A stretch of DNA of 64,000 bases from Skermanella mucosa (GCF_016765655.2 NZ_CP086106.1:4081001-4145000); one strand, 5' to 3'. Counted from the first letter of the stretch, positions 44,440 through 53,345 are shown. A program made the numbers and translations. Notes: generated from the letters alone by a model not told the origin.

Positions 44440-44970
44440 TCACCCGCCTCCCGCTCCCGTCATGGCCGACCGGGCCGTCTGCCGCGCCTGCCGGACCTTG
44501 TCCAGGCAGGTCACGGTGTCTCCCCGCTCGGCGGCGGCGCGGCCTTCGCGCAGCATCGCGGACATGTCGTCGCGCTGCTGTGGCGTGATGGTGGCGCCCG
44601 CGCGGGTTCCCGGCTGCTGGCCCGGGTTCTCCCCCAGGGGTATAGGCTCGATACCGCGGTCGGGCTGCTCGGAACCGACGCCGCTGCCGATGCTGGACGG
44701 CGCCACCGTGCCTCCCGACCGTGCCAGATCCCGGGATATCGCCTCCCGGCTGGTCGCCGAACTTTGGGCCCAGTCGGCGTTGGGCGTTCCACCACCTTGC
44801 GGACTGGCCCCGGCCTGGTCGCCCGCCGGCCCGCCGCCCTGCGCGAAAGCGGCTTCCAGCCGCTGTATCTCGTCCAGGCAGCTGTCCTGCTGCGCCACCG
44901 CCGGACATGCGGCGCCGGCCGCGATAAGGCCGGCCATCGCAAGGACCGGGGCAAGGATCGGGACACGCAT
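44440..44970 (-). CDS. Secreted small protein, unknown function
   Basis: 176 residues from the ATG at 44970 with a good GGAGGAG ribosome site; longer in-frame readings upstream have none. A Sec signal peptide spans about residues 1-26, ending CPAVAQQ. The mature part is low-complexity (Gly/Pro/Gln rich) in the middle. It has two short helical patches, DSCLDEIQRLEAAFAQ and REGRAAAERGDTVTCLDKV, each with one Cys, which could form a disulfide. The second patch resembles short periplasmic helical repeats. First of three small minus-strand genes in this block. Confidence 0.75.
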   Translation of the reverse strand: MRVPILAPVLAMAGLIAAGAACPAVAQQDSCLDEIQRLEAAFAQGGGPAGDQAGASPQGGGTPNADWAQSSATSREAISRDLARSGGTVAPSSIGSGVGSEQPDRGIEPIPLGENPGQQPGTRAGATITPQQRDDMSAMLREGRAAAERGDTVTCLDKVRQARQTARSAMTGAGGG

Positions 44971-44999
44971 GGAACCACTCCTCCGCTCAACTCCGTGCA

Positions 45000-45278
45000 T
45001 CAGGTCGCGTCCTTCCGCCGGGCCTTGGCCATCCTGCTGCTGTTGGCGGCACCCGGCGACAAGGGAGCCTGCGGCGACCCGGTCGCCTCCATGCGTCCGG
45101 CGGCAACGGCCGACAGGTTCGGTTCGACGTCGAACTCCCGGCCCGTCGCTGCATCCTCGGCCGCCAGTTCCCGGCAGGCCTGTTCCCAATGCTCGTCGTT
45201 CCGGCCTTCGGGCTGTCCAGCATGCTCCCATATCTCATGGGCGCGCCGCCGGATGCGATCTTCCAGGTTCCCAGTCAT
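45000..45278 (-). CDS. DUF2934-type small protein
   Basis: 92 residues. The N-terminal half, LEDRIRRRAHEIWEHAGQPE followed by GRNDEHWEQA, matches the DUF2934 pattern (RxRAYxLWExxGxPxGxxxxHWxxA). The C-terminal half is polar and disordered-looking. Such proteins are common in rhizobia and azospirilla and are often linked to general stress regulons. Function unknown. Confidence 0.85.
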   Translation of the reverse strand: MTGNLEDRIRRRAHEIWEHAGQPEGRNDEHWEQACRELAAEDAATGREFDVEPNLSAVAAGRMEATGSPQAPLSPGAANSSRMAKARRKDAT

Positions 45279-45298
45279 CGCCAGTCCTCCGCAAGCGT

Positions 45299-45505
45299 TC
45301 AGCCGGCTTTGCCCACGCCCTTCATGACGTCGGCCATGGTCTCGTACTGGCCGTCGGGCATCTTGCCGATCAGGTCGACCACGCTCTCGTCGGCGCCCTG
45401 CTGCTTCGCGTGCTTGACCAGATCCTCCTTCCCGGCGGGAAAATCGATCCCCTTCAGGTGATGGGTCACGTCGGTCGGGGAATGTCCGTCCAGGCCCTTG
45501 CTCAT
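45299..45505 (-). CDS. DUF2795-type small protein
   Basis: 68 residues from the ATG at 45505, with GGAGA 10 bases upstream. The sequence HLKGIDFPAGKEDLVKHAKQ, then VVDLIGKMPDGQYETMADVM, fits DUF2795, a short helical domain. It is adjacent to the DUF2934 gene, and both families tend to occur in stress-induced sets. Function unknown. Confidence 0.85.
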   Translation of the reverse strand: MSKGLDGHSPTDVTHHLKGIDFPAGKEDLVKHAKQQGADESVVDLIGKMPDGQYETMADVMKGVGKAG

Positions 45506-45674
45506 GTCGAAGTCTCCGGTTGAATTTCCAACTTGCGATCCTGACAACAGGTCTCGCGCGGGATCGTCCCGGGAGCCATTCGGACGAGGGGTATGGCGCG
45601 TTCCGTGCGGCAAGCTGATGCGAATGCCCGAACCCTTCCCGCAGTTTCGGTCGTCATTCAACTCGGAGATCAGT

Positions 45675-45782
45675 TCAGGAATACGATTGATCAGGTATGT
45701 TACGAACAAAGTCGCAGTTACATAAACTCTCAAACACTTCAACGTTACGCGCGTAATCGAGGATATCGCCAAGACAAACCAT
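45675..45782 (-). pseudogene. Possible truncated HepT (HEPN) toxin remnant
   Basis: Eleven bases after the nucleotidyltransferase stop, an ATG opens a 35-codon frame reading VCLGDILDYARNVEVFESL and then CNCDFVRN. This resembles the first helices of HEPN/HepT proteins, which normally follow an MntA gene. It stops early and the Arg-x4-6-His active site is absent. AT-richer sequence follows, with related-looking residues in another frame. If correct, the toxin has been lost. The similarity is short, so this is tentative. Confidence 0.35.
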
Positions 45783-45793
45783 GGCGTCGCGTT

Positions 45794-46087
45794 TTACAGG
45801 GGCACGACCTCGGCCAGAACAGCTTCGGCCAACCGAGGGCGCAAGGCCTCCCGATCCACCAGGTCGACTGAAATCCCGAGAGCATCGCTGAGGTCGATCT
45901 GAAGTCCTGCGAAACCAATCAGATCAATTCCCTCGCCCAATCCGATCAGCAAGTCGAGATCGCTTCCTTCGCGCTGTTCACCCCGGGCGTAGGACCCGAA
46001 CACACCCATGGAACGAATGGGGTAACGACGGCGCAACGCCGGCTGCAACGAGCGCAGTTCAGTCAGGATATCGTCAAGGGTGCGCAT
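45794..46087 (-). CDS. MntA-like nucleotidyltransferase (antitoxin type)
   Basis: 97 residues from the ATG at 46087. The minimal nucleotidyltransferase motif GSYARGEQREGSDLDLLIGL has both metal-binding Asp residues (GSx..DxD), with a third candidate acidic residue in SVDLVDREAL. Proteins of this size usually AMPylate and neutralise a neighbouring HepT (HEPN) RNase. Here only a possible fragment of such a partner follows, so the protein may be an orphan. Confidence 0.85.
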   Translation of the reverse strand: MRTLDDILTELRSLQPALRRRYPIRSMGVFGSYARGEQREGSDLDLLIGLGEGIDLIGFAGLQIDLSDALGISVDLVDREALRPRLAEAVLAEVVPL

Positions 46088-46196
46088 GCCGGCCTCGATC
46101 GGAACGGACGCTCGGCATTGTAGCGTAGCTTCTTCAGGCAATGAAGCCTGCCGCGAAACCGCCAGGCGGCGGCACGGATGCCGCCGCCATCTTGCC

Positions 46197-46973
<777 letters not shown>

Positions 46974-46997
46974 GTGTCGTCTCCCGGTAGAATGCGT

Positions 46998-48137
46998 TTA
47001 TCGCTTGTGGCCGCGGTGCAGTTCCTGCTCCAGCCACTGGCTGTATTTCGACATGAAGAAGCAGAAGACGAAGTAGATCACCGCCACGAACAGGTACGAC
47101 TCTTTGTAGAAGCCGCGCCACGCCGGATCGGTCAGCGCCGCCTTCGACGCGCTCATCAGGTCGAACAGGCCGATGATGATCACCAGCGAGGTGTCCTTGA
47201 AGAAGCCGATGAAGGTGTTGACCAGCGGCGGGATGGTGATCGACAGCGCCTGCGGCAGGATGATCATGCGGGTCTTCTGCCAATAGGTCAGGCCCAGGCT
47301 GTCCGCCGCCTCGTACTGGCCCTTGGGGATCGCCTGGAGGCCGCCGCGGATCACCTCCGCCAGATAGGCCGACGCGAACAGGATCAGGCCGATCTGGGCG
47401 CGCAGCAGCTTGTCGATGGTCACGCCGGTCGGCAGGAACAGCGGGAACATCACCGACGCCATGAACAGCACGGTGATCAGCGGCACGCCGCGGATCAGCT
47501 CGATATAGACCACGCAGATCGACTTGACGATCGGCAGGTCGGACCGCCGCCCGAGCGCCAGCAGGATCGACAGCGGGAACGCCACGACCAGCCCCACCAC
47601 CGACAGGATCAGCGTCAGCGGCAGGCCGCCCCACAGGGTGTTGCGGACGAACGGCAGGCCCAGCACGCCGCCCCACATCAGCACGCCAACGACGACCGCG
47701 GCGCCCGCCCAGACGGCGGCGAGCCAGGGCCGCCAGAAGTTGCGGTTGCAGCTCAGCGCCAGCAGCCCGACGATGATCAGGATCGAGGCGATGGGCCGCC
47801 ACTGCTCCTCGTAGGGGTACAGGCCGAACAGGATCAGCCGGTACTTCTCGTGGATGAAGGCCCAGCAGGCCCCGCCCGACGCCCGGCAGGTCTGGTTGGT
47901 CACGCCCTCGCCCGGCAGGACGCTGCTGAAGAACAGCCAGTCCAGCAGCGGCGGGATCACCTGGTATCCCAGCCACAGGATCAGGATCGTCAGGAGCGAG
48001 TTGAACCAGCTGTTGAACAGGTTCGCCCTGACCCAGCCGAGCGGGCCGAGCGCCAGCGCCGGCGGCTTGACGACCTGGGAGCCGGCGGATTCGGACGGCA
48101 CGGAACCGGAACCCTGGAGGGAGATGTGGTCTGCCAT
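46998..48137 (-). CDS. aapM: General amino-acid ABC transporter permease
   Basis: 379 residues, close to the usual AapM length. Several N-terminal membrane segments precede the HisM-type permease core with VYIELIRGVPLITVLFMASV and the EAA loop EVIRGGLQAIPKGQYEAADS. It forms the inner-membrane channel with AapQ. It starts 1 base after the aapQ stop. Confidence 0.92.
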   Translation of the reverse strand: MADHISLQGSGSVPSESAGSQVVKPPALALGPLGWVRANLFNSWFNSLLTILILWLGYQVIPPLLDWLFFSSVLPGEGVTNQTCRASGGACWAFIHEKYRLILFGLYPYEEQWRPIASILIIVGLLALSCNRNFWRPWLAAVWAGAAVVVGVLMWGGVLGLPFVRNTLWGGLPLTLILSVVGLVVAFPLSILLALGRRSDLPIVKSICVVYIELIRGVPLITVLFMASVMFPLFLPTGVTIDKLLRAQIGLILFASAYLAEVIRGGLQAIPKGQYEAADSLGLTYWQKTRMIILPQALSITIPPLVNTFIGFFKDTSLVIIIGLFDLMSASKAALTDPAWRGFYKESYLFVAVIYFVFCFFMSKYSQWLEQELHRGHKR

Positions 48138-48138
48138 G

Positions 48139-49338
48139 TCAGCGCTCCACCAGGGCGATTCGGGTGTTGTACCAGTTCATGAACAGCGAGATGCCGAGGC
48201 TGATGGTCAGGTAGACCGCCATCATGATCGACACCGCCTCGATCGCCTGGCCCGTCTGGTTCAGGGTCGTGTTGGCGACGCTGACCAGGTCGGGATAGCC
48301 GATCGCGACCGCGAGCGAGCTGTTCTTGGTCAGGTTCAGGTACTGGCTGGTGGTCGGCGGCACGATGATCCGCAGGGCCTGGGGCAGCACCACCAGGCGA
48401 AGCACCTCGCCGCGGTGCAGGCCCAGGGCGGAGGCCGCCTCGGTCTGTCCCCAGTTGACCGCCTTGATGCCGCTGCGGACGATCTCGGCGATGAAGCTGG
48501 CGGTGTAGATCACCAGTCCCAGCAGCAGCGCCGCGAATTCGGGGCTGATGTTGATGCCGCCGCGGAAGTTGAAGCCCTGCAGTTCCGGAATGTCGAGTTG
48601 GGTCGGGGCGCCCCCGGCCAGCCAGGCCAGCAGGGGCAGCCCGAGCAGCAGGCCGATGGAGCCGAGCATCACCGGGAACTGCTGCCCGGTCGCCTCCTGG
48701 CGCTTGCGCGCCCAGCGCGCCAGCAGCCACACGCCGGCGATCGCGGCCAGAAGGGCGACGCCGACCCAGGTCCAGGCCGGATCGTCGCCCAGCCCCGGAA
48801 ACTTCATGCCGCGGTTGCTCAGGAACACGCCCGTCACCGGGTTCAGCGCCTGGCGCGGCCCCGGCAGGCTCTCGCTGATCACGGCGTACCAGAAGAACAG
48901 CTGCAGCAGGACGGGGACGTTGCGGATGACTTCGACATAGATCGAGGCCAGCTTGGCCACCAGGAAGTTGGTCGACAGCCGGGCGATGCCGATGATGGTG
49001 CCCAGGATCGTCGCCAGGATGATGCCCAGCACCGCCACCTTGATGGTGTTGAGGAACCCCACGAGCAGCGCCTGGCTGTAGCTGCTGGCCGGCGAATAGG
49101 GAATCATCGTCTCGCCGATGGCGAAACTTGCCTCGCGGTCCAGGAAGGAGAAGCCCGTCGCGATGTTCTGCCGCGCCAGGTTCTCCAGCACGTTGGACAC
49201 CAGGTACCAGCCGAGCAGCACGACGCCGCCCAGCACCAGGATCTGGAAGAAGATCGCCCGGACGTTCGGATCGTTGATCAGGGAGCGGCGCGGCGCCTGG
49301 GGAGCCATACTCCCTGGGCCTCTGGTCGATATTGCCAA
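48139..49338 (-). CDS. aapQ: General amino-acid ABC transporter permease
   Basis: 399 residues from a TTG at 49338, chosen because it has a clear AGGAGAG ribosome site 4 to 5 bases away and gives the usual AapQ length (about 400). The ATG at 49308 is an alternative without a well-spaced site. Permease motifs: VYVEVIRNVPVLLQL-type (IYVEVIRNVPVLLQLFFWY) and EIVRSGIKAVNWGQTEAASA. Partner of AapM. Confidence 0.9.
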   Translation of the reverse strand: MAISTRGPGSMAPQAPRRSLINDPNVRAIFFQILVLGGVVLLGWYLVSNVLENLARQNIATGFSFLDREASFAIGETMIPYSPASSYSQALLVGFLNTIKVAVLGIILATILGTIIGIARLSTNFLVAKLASIYVEVIRNVPVLLQLFFWYAVISESLPGPRQALNPVTGVFLSNRGMKFPGLGDDPAWTWVGVALLAAIAGVWLLARWARKRQEATGQQFPVMLGSIGLLLGLPLLAWLAGGAPTQLDIPELQGFNFRGGINISPEFAALLLGLVIYTASFIAEIVRSGIKAVNWGQTEAASALGLHRGEVLRLVVLPQALRIIVPPTTSQYLNLTKNSSLAVAIGYPDLVSVANTTLNQTGQAIEAVSIMMAVYLTISLGISLFMNWYNTRIALVER

Positions 49339-49454
49339 GGATCTCTCCTTTCCCGGTTGAAACGGGAGCCCGGCCCGGACCAATGGCCTGTCGGATGGCC
49401 TGGAGGAGAGCGGGCCGGGAAGACGGGCGGAAACAGGTGTTGGAAAAGCGGGAC

Positions 49455-49486
49455 GCCGCCGCCGTCCGCGTTCTCGCGGCGGCGGC
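49455..49486 (-). other. Strong intercistronic hairpin after aapJ
   Basis: A ten-pair GC stem (GCCGCCGCCG with CGGCGGCGGC) and 12-base loop begins about 12 bases after the aapJ stop and ends about 115 bases before aapQ. No T-run follows. Hairpins here typically protect the binding-protein mRNA, so that AapJ is made in excess over the permeases. Confidence 0.65.
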
Positions 49487-49497
49487 GGCGCGCCGGA

Positions 49498-50523
49498 TCA
49501 GCGGACCGGCATGGCGTACATCAGGCCGCCGTTGGTCCACAGCGCGTTCGGGCCGCGCTCCAGTTTCAGCGCCGTCTTGACGCCGACGTTGCGCTCGAAG
49601 ATCTCGCCGTAGTTGCCGACGGTCTTGATCACGTTGTAGGCCCACTTCTCGTCCAGGCCGAGCGCCTGTCCGACGCCCGGGTTCGATCCCAGCAGCCGCT
49701 GGATGGTCGGGTCCTGGCTCTTCAGCATCTCGTCCACGTTGCCGGAGTTGACCCCCTTCTCCTCCGCCTCGATAGTGGCGTAGACGGTCCACTTGACGAT
49801 GTCGTAGAACTCGTCATCGCCGTGGCGCACGGCCGGGCCGAGCGGCTCCTTCGAGATCAGCTCGGGCAGGATGATGTAGTCGTCGGGGTTGGGCGCCAGG
49901 GTCGAGCGGATCGACGCCATGCCCGACGCGTCGGTGGTGTAGACGTCGCAGCGGCCGGAGAAGAACGCGGCGTTGACCTCGTCGAAGGACTCGATCACGA
50001 CCGGCTGGAACTGCATGCCCTTGGCGCGGAAATAGTCGGCGAGGTTCAGCTCGGTCGTGGTGCCGGGCTGCACGCAGACGGTGGCGCCGCTCAGCTCCGC
50101 GGCGCTCGACACGCCCAGCGCCTTCGGGACCATGAAGCCCTGGCCGTCATAGAAGGTGGTCGGCGCGAAGTTCAGGCCGAGCGAGGTGTCGCGGGTGAGC
50201 GTCCAGGTCGTGTTGCGCGACAGGATGTCGATCTCGCCCGACTGCAGGGCCGTGAAGCGCTGCTGCGCGGAGAGCGGCGTGAAGCGAACGGCCTTGGCGT
50301 CGCCGAAGATGGCGGCGGCGACCGCGCGGCAGAAGTCCACGTCCAGCCCGGTCCAGTTGCCCTGGCTGTCCGGGTTGGAGAAACCGGGCAGGCCGGTGTT
50401 GACGCCGCACTGTACGAAACCCTTCTGCTTGACCGCGTTCAGCGTCGGTCCCGCGGATGCGGCGCCGCTTCCCAGAGCGATCGCCAGCGCTGTGCCCATC
50501 GCGGCAATTATTTTCGTCTTCAT
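49498..50523 (-). CDS. aapJ: General L-amino-acid ABC transporter binding protein
   Basis: 341 residues. A signal peptide (about 1-24, ending GAASAGP) is followed by the AapJ pattern: LNAVKQKGFVQCGVNTGLPG, FSNPDSQGNWTGLDVDFCRA, DILSRNTTWTLTRDTSLG and AFFSGRCDVYTTDASGMAS. It binds a broad range of L-amino acids in the periplasm. First gene of the operon, with a sigma54-type promoter upstream. Confidence 0.94.
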   Translation of the reverse strand: MKTKIIAAMGTALAIALGSGAASAGPTLNAVKQKGFVQCGVNTGLPGFSNPDSQGNWTGLDVDFCRAVAAAIFGDAKAVRFTPLSAQQRFTALQSGEIDILSRNTTWTLTRDTSLGLNFAPTTFYDGQGFMVPKALGVSSAAELSGATVCVQPGTTTELNLADYFRAKGMQFQPVVIESFDEVNAAFFSGRCDVYTTDASGMASIRSTLAPNPDDYIILPELISKEPLGPAVRHGDDEFYDIVKWTVYATIEAEEKGVNSGNVDEMLKSQDPTIQRLLGSNPGVGQALGLDEKWAYNVIKTVGNYGEIFERNVGVKTALKLERGPNALWTNGGLMYAMPVR

Positions 50524-50604
50524 TGGACCTACCCTGTTTTCTTCGAGCTTGCATGACTTGGCATGGCGGGCAGCCGGGAGAGTCCAGCCACCCGATCAAG
50601 TTCT

Positions 50605-50620
50605 AGCAATGTTTGAGCCA
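50605..50620 (-). promoter_or_regulatory. Sigma54 (RpoN) promoter for aapJ
   Basis: On the minus strand TGGCTCAAACATTGCT fits the TGGCAC-N5-TTGCA consensus, with GG and GC exactly ten bases apart. Predicted transcription start is near 50594, about 70 bases before the aapJ ATG. Nitrogen (NtrC) control of aap operons is known in rhizobia, so the site makes biological sense. The rest of the 50524-50846 gap holds no gene; no NtrC site was identified with confidence. Confidence 0.65.
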
Positions 50621-50846
50621 TATGGAATAGCTTTTGATTGATGCTGACCCTACAAAAGTGCATGACCCCGGCCGCGCCGCGGCGCATCGGCCGGTTCGAT
50701 CGATAGCGCTGCCGCGCAGCACCAAGCGACCGCGAACGGGGTTGGCCGGAGCCCGCGGGAGTGACAGACTGCGCCTTCGTCCAGCGCCTCGTCGCCCGCC
50801 CAGCGGCGCGCCGGGGACGACACCGCCCATCTTCTCAGCAGAAGCC

Positions 50847-52022
50847 ATGAAAAACGCCAGTCCAGACACCATCCTGACCCATGCCGGCAACGACCCGCAG
50901 GCCAATTTCGGCATCGTGAACCCGCCGGTCTACCATGCCTCGACCGTGCTGTTCCCCACAGTGGCGGCGCTGGAGGAGGCCGGCCACTCGTTCGACGGCG
51001 TCCGCTACGGCCGCATCGGCACGCCGACCTCCCAGGCGTTCGAGGCGACGGTGGCCCGGCTGGAGGGCGGCTTCAAGGCCGTGACCGCACCGTCCGGGCT
51101 GGCGGCGATCTCGACGGCGCTGCTGGCCTTCGTATCGGCCGGCGACCACATCCTGGTCACCGACAGCGTCTACGGCCCGACCCGGCTGTTCTGCTCCGAC
51201 ATGCTGAAGCGGCTCGGCGTCGAGGCGGAGTTCTACGATCCCCTGGCCGGGGCCGGCATCGAGCGGCTGATCCGGCCCAACACCCGCGTGGTCTTCCTGG
51301 AATCGCCCGGCTCCCTGACCTTCGAGGTGCAGGACGTGCCGGCCATCGCCGCCGCCGCGAAGAAGGCGGGCGCCATCGTCATGATCGACAACACCTGGGG
51401 AACGCCGCTGTTCTTCAAGCCGTTCGACCACGGCGTCGACCTGTCGATCCACGCCGCGACCAAATACATGGTCGGCCACTCCGACGCGATGCTCGGCGTG
51501 ATCACCGCCGGCACGGAGGAGGTCTGGAACCGCCTGAAGCGCAACGCGGTGCAGCTCGGCACCTGCGCCGGGCCGGACGACGTCTATCTGGGCCTGCGCG
51601 GATTGCGCACCATGGGCGCCCGCCTCCGCCAGCACCAGGACACCGCCCTCGCCCTCGCCCGCTGGCTCCAGGCCCGGCCGGAGGTCGCCCGGGTGCTCCA
51701 CCCCGCCCTGCCCGACGATCCCGGCCACGCGCTCTGGAAACGCGACTTCACCGGCGCCTGCGGCCTGTTCGCGATCGAGCTGAAGCCCTGCTCCGCGGCG
51801 GCGGTCGCCAGCTTCCTCGACGGGATGGAGCTGTTCGGGATGGGCTACAGCTGGGGCGGCTACGAGAGCCTGATCCTGCCGATCCATCCGGAGAAGCTGC
51901 GCACCGCCACCCGCTGGCGCACCGACGGCCCCATGGTCCGGCTGCATGCCGGCCTGGAGGACCCGGACGACCTGATCGCCGACCTGGAGCGCGGGCTCGC
52001 CCGGCTGGCGGCCGCGGCATGA
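50847..52022 (+). CDS. metC: Cystathionine beta-lyase
   Basis: 391 residues from the ATG at 50847 (MKNASPDTILTHAGNDPQ). PLP Cys/Met metabolism motifs: YGRIGTPTSQAFEATVARLE, APSGLAAISTALLAF, IDNTWGTPLFFKPFDHGVD, and the PLP lysine in IHAATKYMVGHSDAM. It splits cystathionine to homocysteine, pyruvate and ammonia in methionine synthesis. Its stop overlaps the hisI start by ATGA. Confidence 0.9.
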   Translation: MKNASPDTILTHAGNDPQANFGIVNPPVYHASTVLFPTVAALEEAGHSFDGVRYGRIGTPTSQAFEATVARLEGGFKAVTAPSGLAAISTALLAFVSAGDHILVTDSVYGPTRLFCSDMLKRLGVEAEFYDPLAGAGIERLIRPNTRVVFLESPGSLTFEVQDVPAIAAAAKKAGAIVMIDNTWGTPLFFKPFDHGVDLSIHAATKYMVGHSDAMLGVITAGTEEVWNRLKRNAVQLGTCAGPDDVYLGLRGLRTMGARLRQHQDTALALARWLQARPEVARVLHPALPDDPGHALWKRDFTGACGLFAIELKPCSAAAVASFLDGMELFGMGYSWGGYESLILPIHPEKLRTATRWRTDGPMVRLHAGLEDPDDLIADLERGLARLAAAA

Positions 52023-52426
52023 CCATGGACGCCGGCACGCGCGAGGTGCTCGACCTCGTCAGCTTCGACGCCAACGGCCTGGTCGCCGCCGTCGCCCAGC
52101 AGCACGACACCGGCGAGGTGCTCATGCTCGCCTGGATGAACCGCGCCGCGCTGGAGGAGACGCTGGCGACCGGGCGCGTCTGCTACTTCTCCCGCTCGCG
52201 CGGCAAGCTGTGGCGCAAGGGCGAGACGTCCGGCCAGGTCCAGCACCTGAAGGAGCTTCGGGTCGACTGCGACGGCGATGCCGTGCTCCTCCTGGTCGAC
52301 CAGACCGGGGTCGCCTGCCACACCGGCCGGCGGAGCTGCTTCTACCGGGCCGCACGGCAGGGGGGCGTCGAGACCATCCTGGACGTGGAGGCGGACCCCG
52401 AGAACCTCTACGGGACGAAGGCCTAG
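52019..52426 (+). CDS. hisI: Phosphoribosyl-AMP cyclohydrolase
   Basis: 135 residues. HisI motifs: LAWMNRAALEETLATGRVCY, SRSRGKLWRKGETSGQVQ, the metal-binding DCDGDAVLLLVDQ, and CHTGRRSCFYR with its conserved Cys residues. It opens the ring of phosphoribosyl-AMP in histidine synthesis. It is co-translated with metC (ATGA overlap) and lacks a fused HisE domain. Confidence 0.95.
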   Translation: MTMDAGTREVLDLVSFDANGLVAAVAQQHDTGEVLMLAWMNRAALEETLATGRVCYFSRSRGKLWRKGETSGQVQHLKELRVDCDGDAVLLLVDQTGVACHTGRRSCFYRAARQGGVETILDVEADPENLYGTKA

Positions 52427-52541
52427 ACAACCCGAAGGAATGCGGAGGAATGCCGCAAGGGACGCATTAAGACTTCCGAAAGCCTAATACCGGCCAGCTC
52501 GGCTGACTTTCTTCGAAAACCTTCGATAAGGTTCCCTGCTG

Positions 52542-52581
52542 TTGATCTAGATCAAAGTAACGCCCGTCGCCCTGGTATAGA
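52542..52581 (+). promoter_or_regulatory. FNR/FixK-box promoter
   Basis: A perfect FNR/FixK/Anr box, TTGAT-CTAG-ATCAA (52542-52555), is followed by a -10-like TATAGA at 52576-52581. The box centre is about 40 to 41 bases before the expected start near 52588-52590, the spacing of class II FNR promoters. It points at the candidate small RNA, with no protein gene downstream on this strand before 53346. Induction by low oxygen is predicted. Confidence 0.65.
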
Positions 52582-52587
52582 AACACT

Positions 52588-52658
52588 CTTGTCTCTAACC
52601 CTCCCTGTAATCGCCTTTCAGCCAGAGGTTCTTCCAAGAACCTCTGGCCTTTTTCTTT
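52588..52658 (+). ncRNA. Candidate low-oxygen-induced small RNA
   Basis: Predicted transcript of about 70 bases, from an FNR-box promoter to a strong intrinsic terminator. The single-stranded 5' half is pyrimidine-rich and holds ACCCTCCC (52598-52605), complementary to Shine-Dalgarno sequences, as in trans-acting sRNAs that block ribosome binding. The 3' half is the terminator hairpin with a U-run, which could suit Hfq. No start codon with a sizeable frame is present. Promoter, length and function are all inferred. Confidence 0.6.
52621..52658 (+). terminator. Rho-independent terminator
   Basis: GCCAGAGGTTCTT and AAGAACCTCTGGC form a perfect 13-base inverted repeat separated by CC, followed by CTTTTTCTTT. 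This is among the clearest intrinsic terminators in the window. It ends the candidate small RNA and any read-through from hisI. Confidence 0.9.
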
Positions 52659-52721
52659 GGCGCCGGGAAAAGACCATACGATAAGTAAGGCGATGGCTTG
52701 CCTTCTCCTATGGGAGCAGCA

Positions 52722-52750
52722 CAAAAAAGAGGTGACAGCAAGCTGTCACC
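52722..52750 (-). terminator. Rho-independent terminator, minus strand
   Basis: A perfect 9-base inverted repeat, GGTGACAGC-AA-GCTGTCACC (52731-52750), is followed on the minus strand by TC and six T (52728-52723). It would stop transcription from the small membrane-protein gene at 52934-53167, about 180 bases after its stop, or an unrecognised minus-strand RNA in that interval. Confidence 0.8.
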
Positions 52751-52933
52751 CGAGGCGAATGCGCGATGAGTAGAGGATGCGAACGGACCTTCACTGCCAT
52801 GGGCTCTCAGTGCAGGTCAGGTCATGTTCCGGTCGCAGGTGTAAATTAACCATAACACGCCAACCCGGACACTGCGCACCCGGAGCATCACAGGTTTGTC
52901 ACACTACCCATGAATTAGCCATGATTCACCCGG

Positions 52934-53167
52934 TCAGCGCCGCCCGAGATAACGCAGCAGGGCCGCCACCAGCGCCAGGGGAACGACCACGACCGCGCCG
53001 ACCAGGACATAGGGAAGCGCCCATTCCGCGACCCCCGCGAACAGGCCGAAGACATCCAGCACGGTGTCCCAGGTGTCGTGGAGAATGCCCATCGGTTCGA
53101 TGTCGAGGAAGGACAAGGCCAGCCCGACGACTAGGGAAAGCACGATGATTCTGACGATCCAATTCAT
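52934..53167 (-). CDS. Small membrane protein (DUF6460-like)
   Basis: 77 residues. Two hydrophobic segments (about residues 3-19 and 50-71) flank a helical LDIEPMGILHDTWDTVLDVFG stretch (quoted in part). The pattern fits small alphaproteobacterial proteins that I recall as DUF6460. It ends in a basic tail, RYLGRR. It stands alone, with a minus-strand terminator downstream. Function unknown. Confidence 0.75.
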   Translation of the reverse strand: MNWIVRIIVLSLVVGLALSFLDIEPMGILHDTWDTVLDVFGLFAGVAEWALPYVLVGAVVVVPLALVAALLRYLGRR

Positions 53168-53345
53168 CGGGGTGGAATAGCTCCGTCGATTAGCGTGATG
53201 GGGACCCGCCGACAGGACGATCCGCGAGGCATACGCGAGAAAACGTCGTCGGTGGGTGGAATAATGGAGTGGCTTCCGCTGTTAAAAAGGGGTACCGGGC
53301 GGGACTTGTTCCGTCCGGCGACAAGACGACGCAGCGGGGGAGCGG

